Shown in pieces: positions 1 through 13,044 of a DNA stretch of 64,000 nt. The DNA comes from Chamaea fasciata (lineage: Eukaryota; Chordata; Aves; Passeriformes; Sylviidae): assembly GCA_029207755.1 (NCBI GenBank), contig JARCOQ010000017.1:4662945-4726944 (forward strand), given 5' to 3'. The position numbers and the translations under genes are program-made. A model generated the notes under the pieces. It was not told the DNA's origin. It saw only the letters and a list, made by a program, of their open reading frames with translations, and did no database searches. Each line of letters opens with the position of its first letter. Positions within the stretch are counted from its first letter, which is position 1.

Positions 1-183
1 ATACTGGGTCAGCCTGGCAGCCACTGGAAATGGGTGTAAAGCTGAACTTTGAGAAGCTGTGCTGGTTTACACCAGCTCACAGAGCAAGGCATGGCTTATA
101 AAGCAGCTGCATGGTTTGGGTATGTGGCAGAATGTTTTCTTTTCATTTCCTCTGAAACAAACAAAAAAAAAAATACCGTATGA

Positions 184-201
184 AATAATAATAATAATAA
201 T
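184..201. repeat. (AAT)6 microsatellite
   Basis: Six uninterrupted AAT units in intron sequence. It lies just after an A-rich tract near 165-175. Confidence 0.9.
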
Positions 202-3200
202 CTGTTCCTTTCTCGTATCACCTTTGGAGTGTTCACAGGATTGATGGAGGGAGATGACCTGTAATTCCATCCCAATTAAATGCCCAAAGTCAGCAGTTCA
301 CAATTCTTTCGCTGGTGGATTATTTTCAACCTTCCTGGTTCCCACAGGACCTATTCCCTGCGTCATTACCAACTTTTTTAAATTGAAAGTATTATGAAGG
401 CAATTTCCTGCTACCAGCAACCAGCAACTTTCACATCACTTTCTCAGGGCCCTGCAGCCTGAGAACAGCTGCTACAAGTAAATCTATCAGCAACGGGGTA
501 TTGGATGGAGTGACCTGAATTACCAAAAATCAAAATGCTCAAAAAATGTGCTATAAGAAATGGGTTCTGCTGATAGTTTTAAAGGTTGTTGGGGACCACT
601 GTGTTTCAGGTCCACTCCTGATGTCACCAGGCTCCAACAAGGATTTGGGAAGGTGTGTGTGCTGGATGGGATGGGTCTGTAAGACCCAGAGAACATATTT
701 CTGACTCACAACTGAACTATAAAATCTGACACGACAGGGAATGTAGTGAAGAGATCAAAGAGCAGGAGAAAACACTGAGATGTTGTAAGAGCTCAGATTT
801 CATTAGTGCTTCAAAAAAAGAAACTGGAGCAGGGTTTCCCAGCCCTGTTCCTGGAGGGCTGCTCATGGGAGCGAGGAGCAGGCTGGGTGCTGCTCAGCAA
901 AGCCATCTGCAGTACAACACCTTTGCTGTCAGTTGATGTTAAGGAAAAACCTTTTCCAGGACTCACACAGAGGCTGCAGCATCCTGTGGCCCACGGCCAG
1001 ATATTCTGCATATCCATAGTAAGATGTGCAGGAAACCTTAGGAATAATTTGATTCAGGTTTCAGGTGTTTTGATAGGAAACACAGTTGAACTGGAGATCC
1101 GGTCGTGATTTCCCAGTGTTGAATATCTTGAAATGTGTCATTCATGCTGTCAAATGCACAGAGGAAACAACATCTCTTCCAATCTGTTTTACTTGCTGGA
1201 GTTGCATGTGTTTGTTGTAGCTGTGCTTGACTGAGAGTAAAAGTGGCAGAAGCAGCACGGTCTGGGGTGGGTAGTACCCCTCCAAATCAGCCCAATGTGC
1301 AGATTTCTGCATTTCCTACATGATTTGGCTGTTCCCAGCTGGTCCTGATCCTCAGCATTGCCAGAAATATCTCTATTACACAGCTTGGAAAACAAGCAGC
1401 AGGTCAAACGGGTTCTCCGTGCTCGCAGTTATTCCCTATTTCATTCCTCTGGCTGCAGTTGATAGACCCAGCAGTGTAGAACAAATATTGCTCCCGTAAT
1501 TACCTGCTGCCTGTTAGATCCACAGGTGGCACGGGGTCAGGGGAGCTTTGGTGGCAACCAGAACGGAGCAGTAGGTATGTGATGAACAGACACTGCCATT
1601 TCCTCATGTGGATCCCCTCATTGGAAGTATTGATGTGGTTATTGGGCATCTCTAGCTCAGAGAATGCAGTTTGTTGTCCCTGCCAGCTGCATTTACAGTG
1701 TTTTGCTAATCTGTTCTTTTCAACACCACGAATGGTGTATTTCCTTGTGCTCCTTTATTGATCGAAGGAAAGATTCAATTTGACAGCAATTTCAGGAAAA
1801 CCTTCAAGTTGTCCAAGATGCAGTAGAATTATTAACCACCCTGAGCTGCCATATGGTAATTTAGCATTTAATGTTTGCCCTGACACACTGAGGAGTCTTC
1901 ATACCAAGTTAGCAGCTGATGCCCCAAGTTTATGAGTACATAAAGAATAGCTGAAATAGTTTTCTGTTTAAACACCCAGCCCTTTATTCACTGGGTGTCA
2001 AACTTCCTTTGGCAGGGGGGTGGGGGCTGGATCCCCCCTGCACTACCCACTACAGTTGGTATAAATTAATAGGATTTTGCAGCTTTTTTGCAGCTGTATT
2101 TGTACAACTTCATCTTGAAATAATTTTAATTTCTGTGCCTAGGCTTATAATTTTTTCAAGCGCGTTACACAGTTGGCTGTACATAATTATGTCTTACAGC
2201 CATAAGCACTGACAATCTGCTTACCTAAACTATTCTGCTCTAAACTTGTCATTTCACTGATGGTGAATTCATTTAATGCATGTAATTCACCAGATCAAAA
2301 ATTAAATTATCAATTAATAATACTGCAAAAAAAAAAAAATTAAACAAGAAATTCCCTGTGTCTATCAGAGTATCTGCAATTAAAAGGGGAGTTGAGAAGT
2401 TGAGAATAAGCATCCCAGACCAGTCTGGACTCTTAAAATCCTTGATGACTTGAATGCAGTTGTTGTTGGGGTTTTTTAGAGGGTGAGAAACTTGTGTTTG
2501 TGATCTTTGAGAACTGTTACTTGCTTTGGAGAGTTAAGTCCAGAACCAGGATGTGCCATAAATGGAAGTAAGACACGAAAAGGCTCTGTAACGTGTCAGA
2601 AATTGCTGCTTTTTTATTTATTTTTTTAATCTTTGGCGCCATGTCCTTAAGCTGGCCTGTCTGCCTCTTGCATTAGAAGTGTATGGATGGGAAGCACATC
2701 AATAAGTCACATGAATAAGTCTAACATCAATTGAAGTCAAAGCAAGCAGGGGTCTCAGATCAAACCCACGCAGAAACAGAGTTAACGAAAGAGAAGAACT
2801 TGCCAAAAAATCCAGCCCTGTGATTTCATTCCAAATGAGCAGAGTTCAGCCAGGTTTGAAATTTCCTCGAAGGCAATCTCCCATCCCTGATGCACAAGGC
2901 ACATCTGCACAGATTCTGGGTGTTTGAGTTGAGGACACCCACACCAGAGGGAAAGATACCCTTGGAACTCAGGGTGTTGGTGCAGGAGCTGCAGCTGCTG
3001 GGGGACCCTGAGTGTAGGCAGAGGCTGCAGGAAGGTGATGGGACGGCACAGGAGAGCTGGCTGGGAGAGAGAGTGCTGGCAGGAGCCTGGCAGTGTGTCC
3101 TGCAGCTGCCGTGTGCTGCATGCAGCTGTGTACCTGCACACCAGATGTGTACGTGTGGGCATGGGCTGGATCCAGCCGTGCGGGATGGGTGCGCCAGCCT

Positions 3201-3462
3201 GATGACAGCCTGGTTGCTGTCACCTTACTGGGCATTCCTGACCACAGAGCTCTTGCGGTGTCTTGCTCTACAAGTTTACTGAAGGAAAAATACAGCTCTT
3301 GAGTGTCCAGCATAGCTATTGTGGAAGGAAACGTGTGTGCATCCTTGGGCCGAATTTGGCCATCAGGGAAGTTACAGAGGATTCAATATTTTGTCTGTGT
3401 AACAAAAGATGATGAGTCCTAGGAACAAAGACATCTCACACTGTCTTTGTTCGCTGGTCAAT

Positions 3463-3600
3463 AAATCACAGAATCAGGATATCTCAGGTTGGACAGGATC
3501 CTTCAGGATCATCAAATCTAGACCTGCACTGATGTCTTTTAGCATTGCTCCCGTAGTGCACAGAGAGAACTTCATTCCCTGCCTCCTCACATTGGTGTTT
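3463..3600 (-). mobile_element. CR1 LINE 3'-end fragment, minus strand
   Basis: The sequence opens with a TCACAGAATCA-like string, followed by a CTCAGGTTGGACAGGATCC-like string and AGGATCATC. This is the reverse complement of the usual avian CR1 3' terminus, where a 'gatgatc...ccttccaaccc...attctgtga' tail ends the element. The copy is diverged and short, and its inner boundary (right side) is uncertain. CR1 elements are non-LTR retrotransposons that usually survive as 5'-truncated tails like this one. Confidence 0.65.
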
Positions 3601-6149
3601 CCTTTTACTGACCATTGAAATAACTTTTGTATGTGCTGTGCCATGTAATCTACCCTACATTACAAACAAATAGGTTTGCTTTCCCTATAATTAAACTTTT
3701 TAGAGAGACTTTGAGAGCTGCAGAGCTTTAAATCCTGCTCTGCAAGCATCCCAAAGTAGTGTCTCAAATACGAGCCTCAGCAGATTTTGTTCTCCAAAAT
3801 AGACACACTGGAGGGGTTTATTGTTGTTTCCCATTGTTAGCCCTTTGCAGGCAGGTCCAAAAGCTTTATTTTATGCTGAGAGCAGCACTCACAATCATGC
3901 CACAACACCACTTCTCCATGATCAGTAATATCTGTAGGCATCATGCCATTGGGAGTTCAGCGCATGGCTCTGGGAAAGCCAGAGCTCACGACAAAAGCCA
4001 AGGTCACACACACTAAGCCCAATTATATCCCTTGAGTCGGGGAAAACCTTCCTTCCTGAGGACACCAGTGTGTTTGTTCTCCCCCGAATGCTTGTTCCCT
4101 GTGTCCAAGCTCACTGTCCTACCAAGAGGAATGCTGCTTGTGGTAAATTGCTGTGGGTCGTCTGAAGATCATTCTTCACTTGTTCTTCTGCTGTGCGGCT
4201 AAATTTTTAAGTGCCATGGGGCTTGATTTTTAGCTGAAATAAATTAGCAGGCCTCTGTTTGAAGCTACTGAGTCTACACTGATTTATACTAGCTGAGGGC
4301 CTCAATCATTAGTTACAGTGATCAGGTTACTCCTGTGTAGGTCAATACTTGCTACCCTTATTTATCTTCTGTGCTGAGTTTCCTGCTCAGTTTTACCCAG
4401 AAAGGTGCTGGATTCTCTTTTCCAGGCTTGTTTTGTGGCAGACATGATGTAATGACATAAGGCTTCAGGAGAGATACACTTCAAAAAGAAATGCGGACAA
4501 ATTCCCACTGCCATGGTTTGTTTTTCTTGACTTTGTCTTCATTTAGGCATAACCATCACAGGCAGCAGTGGGGTCAGCTGCAAGAAGGTGCTGCAGGATG
4601 GTACCCTCTGCAAAGAAACAGTGGGTAGCCCTTCTTAAATAGATTTTGAAGGATGATCTTCTCTTGCCTGTCTTGCCTCTGTCGGAGGAGTAAGAACAGT
4701 GTGTTTTGAGCTCTCAGAGGTATTTCCTCTCATCTTTTGTCATGGAGCATCCTCTACGGCAGAGGAAGGTTTGTGCATCTGGCTCAAATCCCAGTCAGGC
4801 AATATCAGCCCCTTGCATCTTGCACAGTATGAACCAGTCTCAGTTCTTCAGGGCCAAAATTCACCTGATAGCAGCACATCAGCTCCACTGGGATGCCTTC
4901 AGTCACTGCAGTGAAGAATCTGCTCTCTTGCAAGAGAGATAAGGGAAAGAGTAGTAAAAATTAGTTTTGTTGCTTCTGCTGTCAAGGTTCTGGCAGTGAT
5001 AAGACGTTGGTCACGTGGAGGTGTTCTGTAATCTTCTTTTCCCATCAGAGCTGCTCTCCTCCCTCTCTTTTGCCTTGCTACAGTCTGAAGCATTTCCACA
5101 GTGGAGTTCTCAGGCTGCAAAAGGCCTGAAGAAAAGCACGTATTACTTTAGAAATGACTGTGCCAAATTTTCCCTTCACCTGGTACAGTTAGGTGTGGAA
5201 GATCCACTAGCATTGGCCAGTTCCTGATATGGGGACCTTGGCTTCTTGACCTTTATAATAATAGTGAGTAATGAAAATTACTTCATTATTTAATCATAAA
5301 GACCATGCAACAAATTGCAGTTTACTGAGTTTTTCACTGGTAAAGACAGACCTGACAGGAGCTTCTGGCAGTGCCAAGTCACCACTCAGAAACTTTGACC
5401 AGCTGTAGAATTACACAGAGCAGACTGGCCCCATGAGCCCTGCAGACCTCAGTCTTTTTGTGTCAGGACAACTCAAGCTAAAGCATAAGTTCTTTGCTGT
5501 TTCAGCAGGTAGGAGAGTAGAGTTAAGCTGCAGCAGATCCTTGGCCTGGATGCACTGCTACACACCAGGTACTCTGTGCTTGTAGTGTGTTTCATCATGT
5601 ATAGAATTTGGTTTTCTAGGCAAAAGGGTTGTTATTTTGCTTTTATCCCAAGCAGAAAAATGGTAGTTTTGAATTAGACCGTGAGTCTGACAAGTTCAAT
5701 TTCATCCTGTACCTATGCATGAGGTCACACACAGTTACTGGCCAGAGTTGCAGGCAGAAATTCTCTCCCCCTGCATTACCAGCTCCTTATTGAGCCTGAT
5801 TGATATGCTGTTCTCCATCTGCTCAGTGTTACATTTTCATCCAGGTAGAGGAGGAAAATCCTGGTAAACAATTCAAAAAATCTTGGAAGCGATAAAAGTA
5901 GTGGAAACTATCAAAGCTACCTGTGGGCACAGGGAAGGCTCCAGAGGAGTGTGTCCATGTGGATGTAATTGGCCTGAAGGGAGCAGCAGGGTTGGAGAGG
6001 AGCCCTTGGACAGAGGGAGCCCTGTGGAAGCCAAACGACCTGTGAAATGCTGGGAGCTGTCAGCAGCTGCACATTTGGTGCAGCACCTTAGCCAAGCACT
6101 CACAGGGTGCGTGCAGAGGAAGCAAATCCTCTTGGTAAGGAGCAGGCGA

Positions 6150-6246
6150 GCTGGATGGGAATGGCTGGATGGAAGTGGCTGGATGGGAATGCTGGATGAG
6201 AAGGGCTGGATGGAAATGGCTGGATGGGAACAACTGGGTGGGAATG
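6150..6246. repeat. Minisatellite, 14-bp unit, about 7 copies
   Basis: Seven head-to-tail units of consensus GCTGGATGGGAATG start at 6150, 6164, 6178 (one base short), 6191, 6205, 6219 and 6233. Copies differ by substitutions, and one deletion is visible. The array is G-rich on + and keeps frames open on both strands, which explains the overlapping tryptophan/glycine-rich and serine/proline/histidine-rich reading frames in this area. Those frames are not genes. Confidence 0.9.
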
Positions 6247-9200
6247 GTTTCCTCTGCAGGTACCACAGAACAAGCTGGGCACACTGGAGAAGTTCTTCTC
6301 TCTTGGGTTCAAACGTCTCATAGTTTCGTTTCTTTAATGCAAGCTGCATCATCAGTTACATTAATGGCTTAAGTGACAGCTTTAATCCCTCTGGAGCACT
6401 ACTTGTACTCTGTCTTATCATCAAAATAAATAACATTAGAAATCACTTTGCACAGATTTCAGCCGGAAGATTTAAGCTGACATGGGGAGAGATCCAGCCG
6501 TTGGGGCAAAGGGAACCTTTTGTAGTTTGGATTTGGATTTGTATTTTAAAAAAGAAGAAGAAACTTAAGCTGTCAGCAGTGAATCTGAACCATGTGAAAA
6601 TTCGGTCTCTAGTCTAGGTGCAGTCCTTGGTCCTCTCTTTCTGTTGGTGGAAAGAAAAAACCCCTTCTTCCAGGAAATGTGATGTAGACTTAAGCCTTCA
6701 GGAGGATGGATTTCACCCTGGAAAGACTTGCTTCTCTTCTTTTTAACTGAGACCAGATACAAAGCTTTTAGAAAATCATGTGTGAGATGAAACCAGTCCC
6801 AGCTGGGGAAAGAAAGAAATCCCCAAGTAAAAATGTGTGATCCCATCCCTTCTTTCTTAACCAGGAGAGGTCTTTCCCCACTTAACCTCGTTTGTAAATG
6901 CCACCACCACGGACACTTGGCTCAGTCAATGGTCATTTTCTCCAGGGGTGGATGAATGCTTAAGGACAAGCTGCTGTTAAACCCGGGGCTGGAGTTAGTG
7001 AAAGTGCTGGATCTATACAAACATGCCCTTGCCATGTCAAAGGATCCTCTTTGCAAGGCACAGAAGAGACAGTTTTCTCTGAAGACAGAAGTGTTTTAGA
7101 GAATCTCCTGGGTTTTGGTTGGTTTGGTTTTTTTTTTTTCATTTCCTTCTAGGACATAGCTTGGGATCATTGACAAGTGTGATAAAAGGAGACAGAAATT
7201 AAATTTTACCTTCACCTGGCTGGGTCTACAAATCTTGTCTTAATTTTTCTCTACTTGACTTTTGCATCTTTTTATTTAAACCATATGTGATTCTTTCAGC
7301 AACATGCAGTAATTTGTTTGGAAATACAGGGCTAGAGATGTGTCTCTTTGCTGGCTTCTAAAACAACTGTGAAATAAGAGTTAAGAACTTTTATACAAAT
7401 GAGTCCTAAACATATTGCAAATTCAGTTAAAAATAAATAAGTAAGTCCTTAGCAAAGATTTCAATAAACAGTAAGAGTAGTTGAATTAAAATATTTCCAC
7501 TAAAATTAATGAGCCAATCCTGGAATGCTTAGACTGACTCTTAAGTGTGCTCTTTTAAAGGCTTTGAATATGTTTGCCTGTCTGAATTTCTATGGAGCGT
7601 TTTGAATGCATAACAGATTATAATCTTCAATTATTTTAATTTGGTTTTCTTAATGGGCAAAATAGCTAAGAGCTTAATAATAAAAGACACTTACTGCTTA
7701 TCATTTACATTATTTTATGTGTTCATTAATAATTATAATGTGTTTTATAAAACAAAAAAATCAAGTCTACGTATCCCCAGGTCATGTCAGTGCAAATGTT
7801 GCATGCTATTCTGTGGGAGATTTGGTAAACTATGTGTTTTTTGGAGGGCATTTTTGTTTCCATATGTTTTAGAGCAAGACAAAGAACTTCAAAGGAAATT
7901 TATTTTCTGGTTCATTCCGTGGAAGGAAAAATGTAACAGAGGATAAATGTCCTACTTTGCTTCTTCCAGATACATTTCCTGGCACAGTGCAGGGTTGGGC
8001 AGAACCCAGACCAGAGACACCTAATGAAATTCTCTAAATAGAGTTTATTAGGTACAGGAGTACTGTCGTTACGGTCACATCTCCTCTGTAGACTCAGTTG
8101 TCCTTGTTCATTCAGCTTTTTCTTACACACCCCATTTCCTGGGCCTCCAGGCATTTTCTTTACTGCTCTCTAAACGTCTCCATTGGATCACTTTTTTTTT
8201 TTTTTCCAGTCAATGTCGTGCTCCAAAAACTGGATAATTTATGGTCTCACTGGTGCCATCCAATCTGCTGACCACGCAGCTTTCCATACTCTGTACCACT
8301 CCCGCTCCTGGCATGGGAGCATTGCAGGGATCTCTGGTGATTCCTGTCACTGGCAGGACAAGGGAGGAGGACTTGGGAATTCAAACCCCTGCAGCAAGAA
8401 AGTGAAATGCTGAGGGCACAGGGGTGTGGATCAACAGAAGAAAAACAATGATAAAATCTGGTACCTTAGAGGAGCTCACCACTTGGAATTCTGTTCACCA
8501 GTAAAGTTTGTGGGAAGGGTTTAGCTACCCAGTAAATCCTGATGGAGATGCACGACCCCCCTGTAGAAGCAGGATGCAATCATGTGCCACAAACACTGCT
8601 TTTCTGTCTAAATGTGACACTGCTGCAGAGGAGAAAGCCAGCTTGGAAGGGCTTAGCCCTGTGTTGTCTCAAGAGTTGCAATGTTCATTTTCAAACATTT
8701 TAGTTACTGAATCAGAACCTGCAGTAGGAAATACCCATCTTGTGAAATTGCACCATTTCTCCTGTTTCTGGGATTGCTTTGGAGAAAAACAAGGGCTGAG
8801 TCAGACTCTGGATGTTCTGTTTCTGAGAGGCAAACATTGCTGAGTTTTGGGTGATGCCTCAATGATTTGAACTCCAAGCACTCACTGCTGGGCTGCAAGG
8901 CCACCCTGTCCTTGCTGGCCACAGCCAAGCCCAGGGATGGCAATGCCAGTGCAGTGCCTGGCTCTGCTGCAGCTTCCCTCTGGGGCTTTGGTGGCTGATC
9001 CCACAGTTTCCAGATGGTCCATTTGTATCTGTCGGACTTGGTGAGGGTTCCTGCATGGAAAATGCTACCTGCGTTCATGAGGTAGGATAGGAACAAGGGA
9101 CTGCATCTTCCAACATAAATTGCCTTTTGATCTGGGACATTTTCCCTCACCGGTGTATCAATCCACTCCAAGCTCCATCCCGGAGGGGTTTTTTAGAGCA

Positions 9201-9627
9201 TAAAAGCTGCTTTGCAAGCAAATTCCTTTTATGACAGTCATCAGCCATCATCATTCATCCTGCTCACATCATCATATGCAGAGTTGTATCATGCCAGGCA
9301 CTGGAGAAGCTCAAAGCTCCAAGGGTTCTCCGAGTAAAAAATGTATAAATGCAGCTAAGGAAAACCATCCCTCTGCCATCTGTTCTGTAACCCAGAGAGC
9401 CCTGCATACCTCTTGACTGCATTATAAAAGGAGAGATAAATGAAAGGAAAATTCATGTGTATGTTCTCCAGTCAGATGATTATCATATGGATCTGTTATC
9501 ATCTTCACACTTTCCAGGCTAAGTGAAGGAAAAAGTAACTCCCTTCTGAACCAGTAAATTCCCCCAACCAGAAATTTTTATTCCTGATTTAGTGAGCTCC
9601 TTGGGAATAGAGAGGTGGTTGTTTTTT

Positions 9628-9675
9628 ACTATTATCATTATTATTATTATTACTATTATTATTACTGCTATTATG
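9628..9675. repeat. Imperfect (ATT)n microsatellite
   Basis: About 48 bp of ATT/ACT triplets with a few interruptions (ATC, ACT, GCT). It lies in AT-rich intron sequence and has no coding content. Confidence 0.85.
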
Positions 9676-12600
9676 GTAAACTGCTCCAGGAACTGTTTCA
9701 ACAAAAGAAGTAAACCTTGCATTGTGTTCTGTTAATGTTCTTAACTTCTCAACAAGATTTACTAAATTGCACCCTGGGAATTAGGCAAATGAAACCTTTG
9801 GTCAGAATGTTACAGGATTACTGAAAAAATCTTTCTTTTTTTTTTTTCCTTTTTTTTTTAAATCTCATTAAGAGTGCTAAAATTACATGTTCCAATATAA
9901 AAAGCATGTGTGTGATAAATATCTCCCTGGTAGTAGAATGTGCTATGCTTCATTGTCAATGGTCTTTGCAACTTTCTGTGACAAGTGCTACTTCTTACAT
10001 TATTTTTTTTCTGAACACTTCACATCCTTGTATTTTTACTGGAGATGGATTTAAGTATAGGTAGCAGGCAAACCCTTGTGCTAGATTGCAATTAACAGCA
10101 AATAACAAGTCTTTCCTGAATATTTGCAATGTATTTCCATCTTTGTTTTGCTCAATGCAGTATAATTAGCTCATGGATTTCTCGCAGTTTAATTGGGTGA
10201 GTCGTGTGGGTCTTATGATGTATTTCATCTCCTAGATCTGCAATGATTTACATACAGACAGCTTAGACCCTATTAATGCTAATAAAAGTGCTGCAAGGAC
10301 ATCCTATAGCGTGCACTTTATTAAACTGTACATAGCTTTCTTCGAGAGCTTCTGTTTATCTGCGTTTCCCAAAAATAAAATATAGTGCCTTTAGCACTGA
10401 ATATTTAAATCCAGGCTCCTTTTCCCTGTTTCTCTCTCTCTCTATGCATTTCTAATGCTTCTATCACAATGGAATCTGGGTACTATATGCAACAGGAAAT
10501 AGAGCAGAAAAATGTCCACTCTAACAGGCTCTTTCCTTCTGTGATTCGGGTTAAAACTGCTCCCATTTTGGTTCCCTGGAGTGTCTGCTTAGCTCTTTGG
10601 TGTTTGTGCTCAAGCACAGGCATAGCCGAGCCCAGCTGGGGCTGGGTAGGAGTGCAAAATACCTTTGTTGGGTTTTTGTGGGGTTTTTCCACCTTTGTTA
10701 AGGGAAAATTTACATTACAGTTTGTTTGGAGCTGTGCAGACACACACTGATGAAGACCCACAGTTGTGTGTCCCACATTACCCTTCTTGATATGTAAGGT
10801 GGGAACCCCACCCTGGCTCAAAGCTGGAGGTCCAGCAGCATCTTCCTGTTTTCACTTACCTTAAGCCTGGCTCCAGATGTGGATGTAGTGGGTTGGAGCT
10901 TGAACTCCCTGACATGAGCACAGACATTGCCACCAGCTCGATTTCCAGCCCTTCCCTCTGGCAGGGCAGACCTGACCTTGTGAAAATGGGGACGCTGGCC
11001 TTCAGCTATCAAAGTGGCGAGTTGGCTGCTGTCACTGAAACCACAGTTGTGCAAGCATTGCTTGATTTTAGTGTACCCTTCCTCACCCACAGATTTGCTA
11101 ATGAAAGTTGGATTCGTGGCTGTCTACTCGGGTCTCTCTTCCAAATGCCCCCTAGCCCCACATCTACCTGGACAAATCCTCCTGTGCAGCATGAGGGCAC
11201 TTTCAGTGTCCCTAGGCCCTCTTTTAAGTGACTATACCAGTGTGAGTCCAATCAATTTTCCTCAATACTAACAGTGTAACAAGCAGTGAATCCTTTGGAG
11301 AGGAGACAAATGGAGCTGTGTCTATTCCCTGACCTGCAGCTCCAGCGGCGCAGGTGCCGCGCAGATCAATCCTGGCCGCGTCTGTAATAACTGACGTGAT
11401 TAGCCATTAGCAGGAGCAGACAGTTTGGTGGGGGAAACACAAAGAAAACGGTGTACAAACTTGTTAATGATCTGGACAAAGGTATCAGAGGAGATTCTGA
11501 GAGGCAGGGATCTGATATTGCCCTGCACAGACACGTTCAGTGCTGTCAGCCTCCTGTGTCAGGAGAGGAAGGAATAGCAGTAGGTCACATATGGGAGGAG
11601 TGTGGAGCAGCCCACAGCCCCATCTCAATTCCTTTGCCTAACAAGCAAAGCCTCCTCCTTCCTTGGGAAATGACCTTCTCTCCTCAAATCAAGGCTGTTT
11701 GGAGTACACAGGGTCCCACTGAGTTCGCTCAGGCGCCTCCAAAGGTGCAGCTGCTGTAGCAGAGATGCCAACGTGCACTCAGCCACAAGGACTCTATTAT
11801 CTTCCCACTACTTCGTTGTATTCATAGACCTGTTAGGGAAAAATTTATGCACATCGCTTTTTACTGTGCCAAGACACTTTGTGATGGTGCAGGGGGTGGT
11901 AATTTATTTGTACCTTGCACTTTCTTTCAGGAATAGTCATGCTGTTGCAAGAACTTCTTTCAGCATTTGATCAGAAAATTAAATTTGTGTTTAAAGAGAT
12001 AGTCAGGGTTGCTAGGACAACATATTAACCTCCCTTCTTTTTTTTCTCAGCTCTGTATCCAAGGTTCATGGAACTCACTGTTGCTGTACTCGGCTTGCAG
12101 TGTTGTTCTCAAGGTGCAGGAGGGAAAGGCTTTCAAAAACAATGTCCAAAACATGTTTTTCCTCAACAAATAATCACATGAAATGGTAACATCCCACTGG
12201 GCGTTCCCAGCCTGGCCTTGTCAAGCCAGCAGGGTTGGACAGAGAGGAGCAAACAGCCCTGTTCTTTGAATTTCATGGGAGTTTCTGTGTGCACAGTCAC
12301 CAGGACTGAGAATACGATGGGGGAGCTTGCAGACAGCGTTTTCAGAAATGATTAATGGCCAGGAGACTCTGGGTATGGCTGAAAAATTTGGACACTTAAA
12401 GGAGACCTGGGTTTCAGTAAACAGTGGGGTTTGTGCATTTTAGGCTCTTCCACATCTCAGCTGAAAAGTCACAATTTCAATGATTTCTCATGAATTAAAA
12501 AGGAGCAAAATAGCTGAAACTATATGGAATGTACTTTCCGTAGCTTTTCCCCAGATCTTTGGCGTTCAGCCCCCTTGTCAGGACTGACAGTGGTATTACA

Positions 12601-12698
12601 TCTCTGCAGTCTTCAGGCTCAGATCTTTAAAGCTGCTTAAACATCTGTATGGCTTCTGTCCAGAACTCATGGATCCGTGTCTCTGTTGTTTCCTGCAG

Positions 12699-12854
12699 AT
12701 CCGTTCTGATAAGGACAAAGAGATCCACATCAGGTACAGCATCACTGGAGTGGGAGCCGACCAGCCGCCCATGGAGGTCTTCAACATCGACCCCGTGTCC
12801 GGCAGGATGTATGTGACACGCCCCATGGACAGGGAGGAGAGAGCTTCCTACCAC
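12699..12854 (+). CDS. CDH4: Cadherin-4 internal exon (EC1), probably exon 5
   Basis: This 156-nt exon encodes 52 residues from IRSDKDKEI to EERASYH and covers the middle to late part of the first extracellular cadherin repeat (EC1), the domain that makes trans strand-swap contacts. It contains [12 protein letters not shown], a typical type I stretch, and PMDRE, the (L/M)DRE calcium-site motif. The acceptor is a T-rich tract ending TCCTGCAG at 12698, and the donor is CAC|GTGAGC at 12855. Both ends are phase 0. From memory, exon 5 of the paralogue CDH1 is also 156 nt, which supports the boundaries and the numbering. The open frame runs past the donor into the intron to about 13040, but that extension has no cadherin similarity. 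No frameshift or stop interrupts the exon. Confidence 0.95.
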
Positions 12855-13044
12855 GTGAGCATCCAACACCCTGAGCTTCAGCTGGGCTCACAGCCTCAAA
12901 GCAGAGCTGCTGGGTTCAAGAAGGGACACGCTAAATCGGCCACACCAGTGCAAAGTGCTGGTTGGTGGCAGCTGAACGTCAGCCAGCATGTGCCCAGGTG
13001 GCCAGGAAGGCCAGTGGCACCTGGCCTGTGTCAGCAGTAGTGTG

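Larger units (their letters stand above)
1..12698 (+). other. CDH4: Intron upstream of the first visible exon (3' part)
   Basis: No coding exon was recognised here. The preceding cadherin exon should encode the start of EC1, with a PENSRGPFP-type motif, and I did not find it in any frame. The interval contains a short AAT run (184-201), an A13 run (2327-2339), a minus-strand CR1 tail near 3463, a 14-bp minisatellite (6150-6246), an ATT array (9628-9675) and a short TC run (about 10431-10442). The rest is unique-looking intron sequence. The intron ends at 12698 with a pyrimidine-rich tract and CAG. Confidence 0.75.

Noticed and set aside
5873..6352. 159-codon (-) and 146-codon (+) frames
   Set aside because: Both depend on the 14-bp minisatellite for their repetitive middle and overlap each other on opposite strands.
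12855..13040. Extension of the EC1 exon frame into the intron
   Set aside because: A strong GTGAGC donor ends the exon at a position matching the family plan; the extension has no cadherin similarity.
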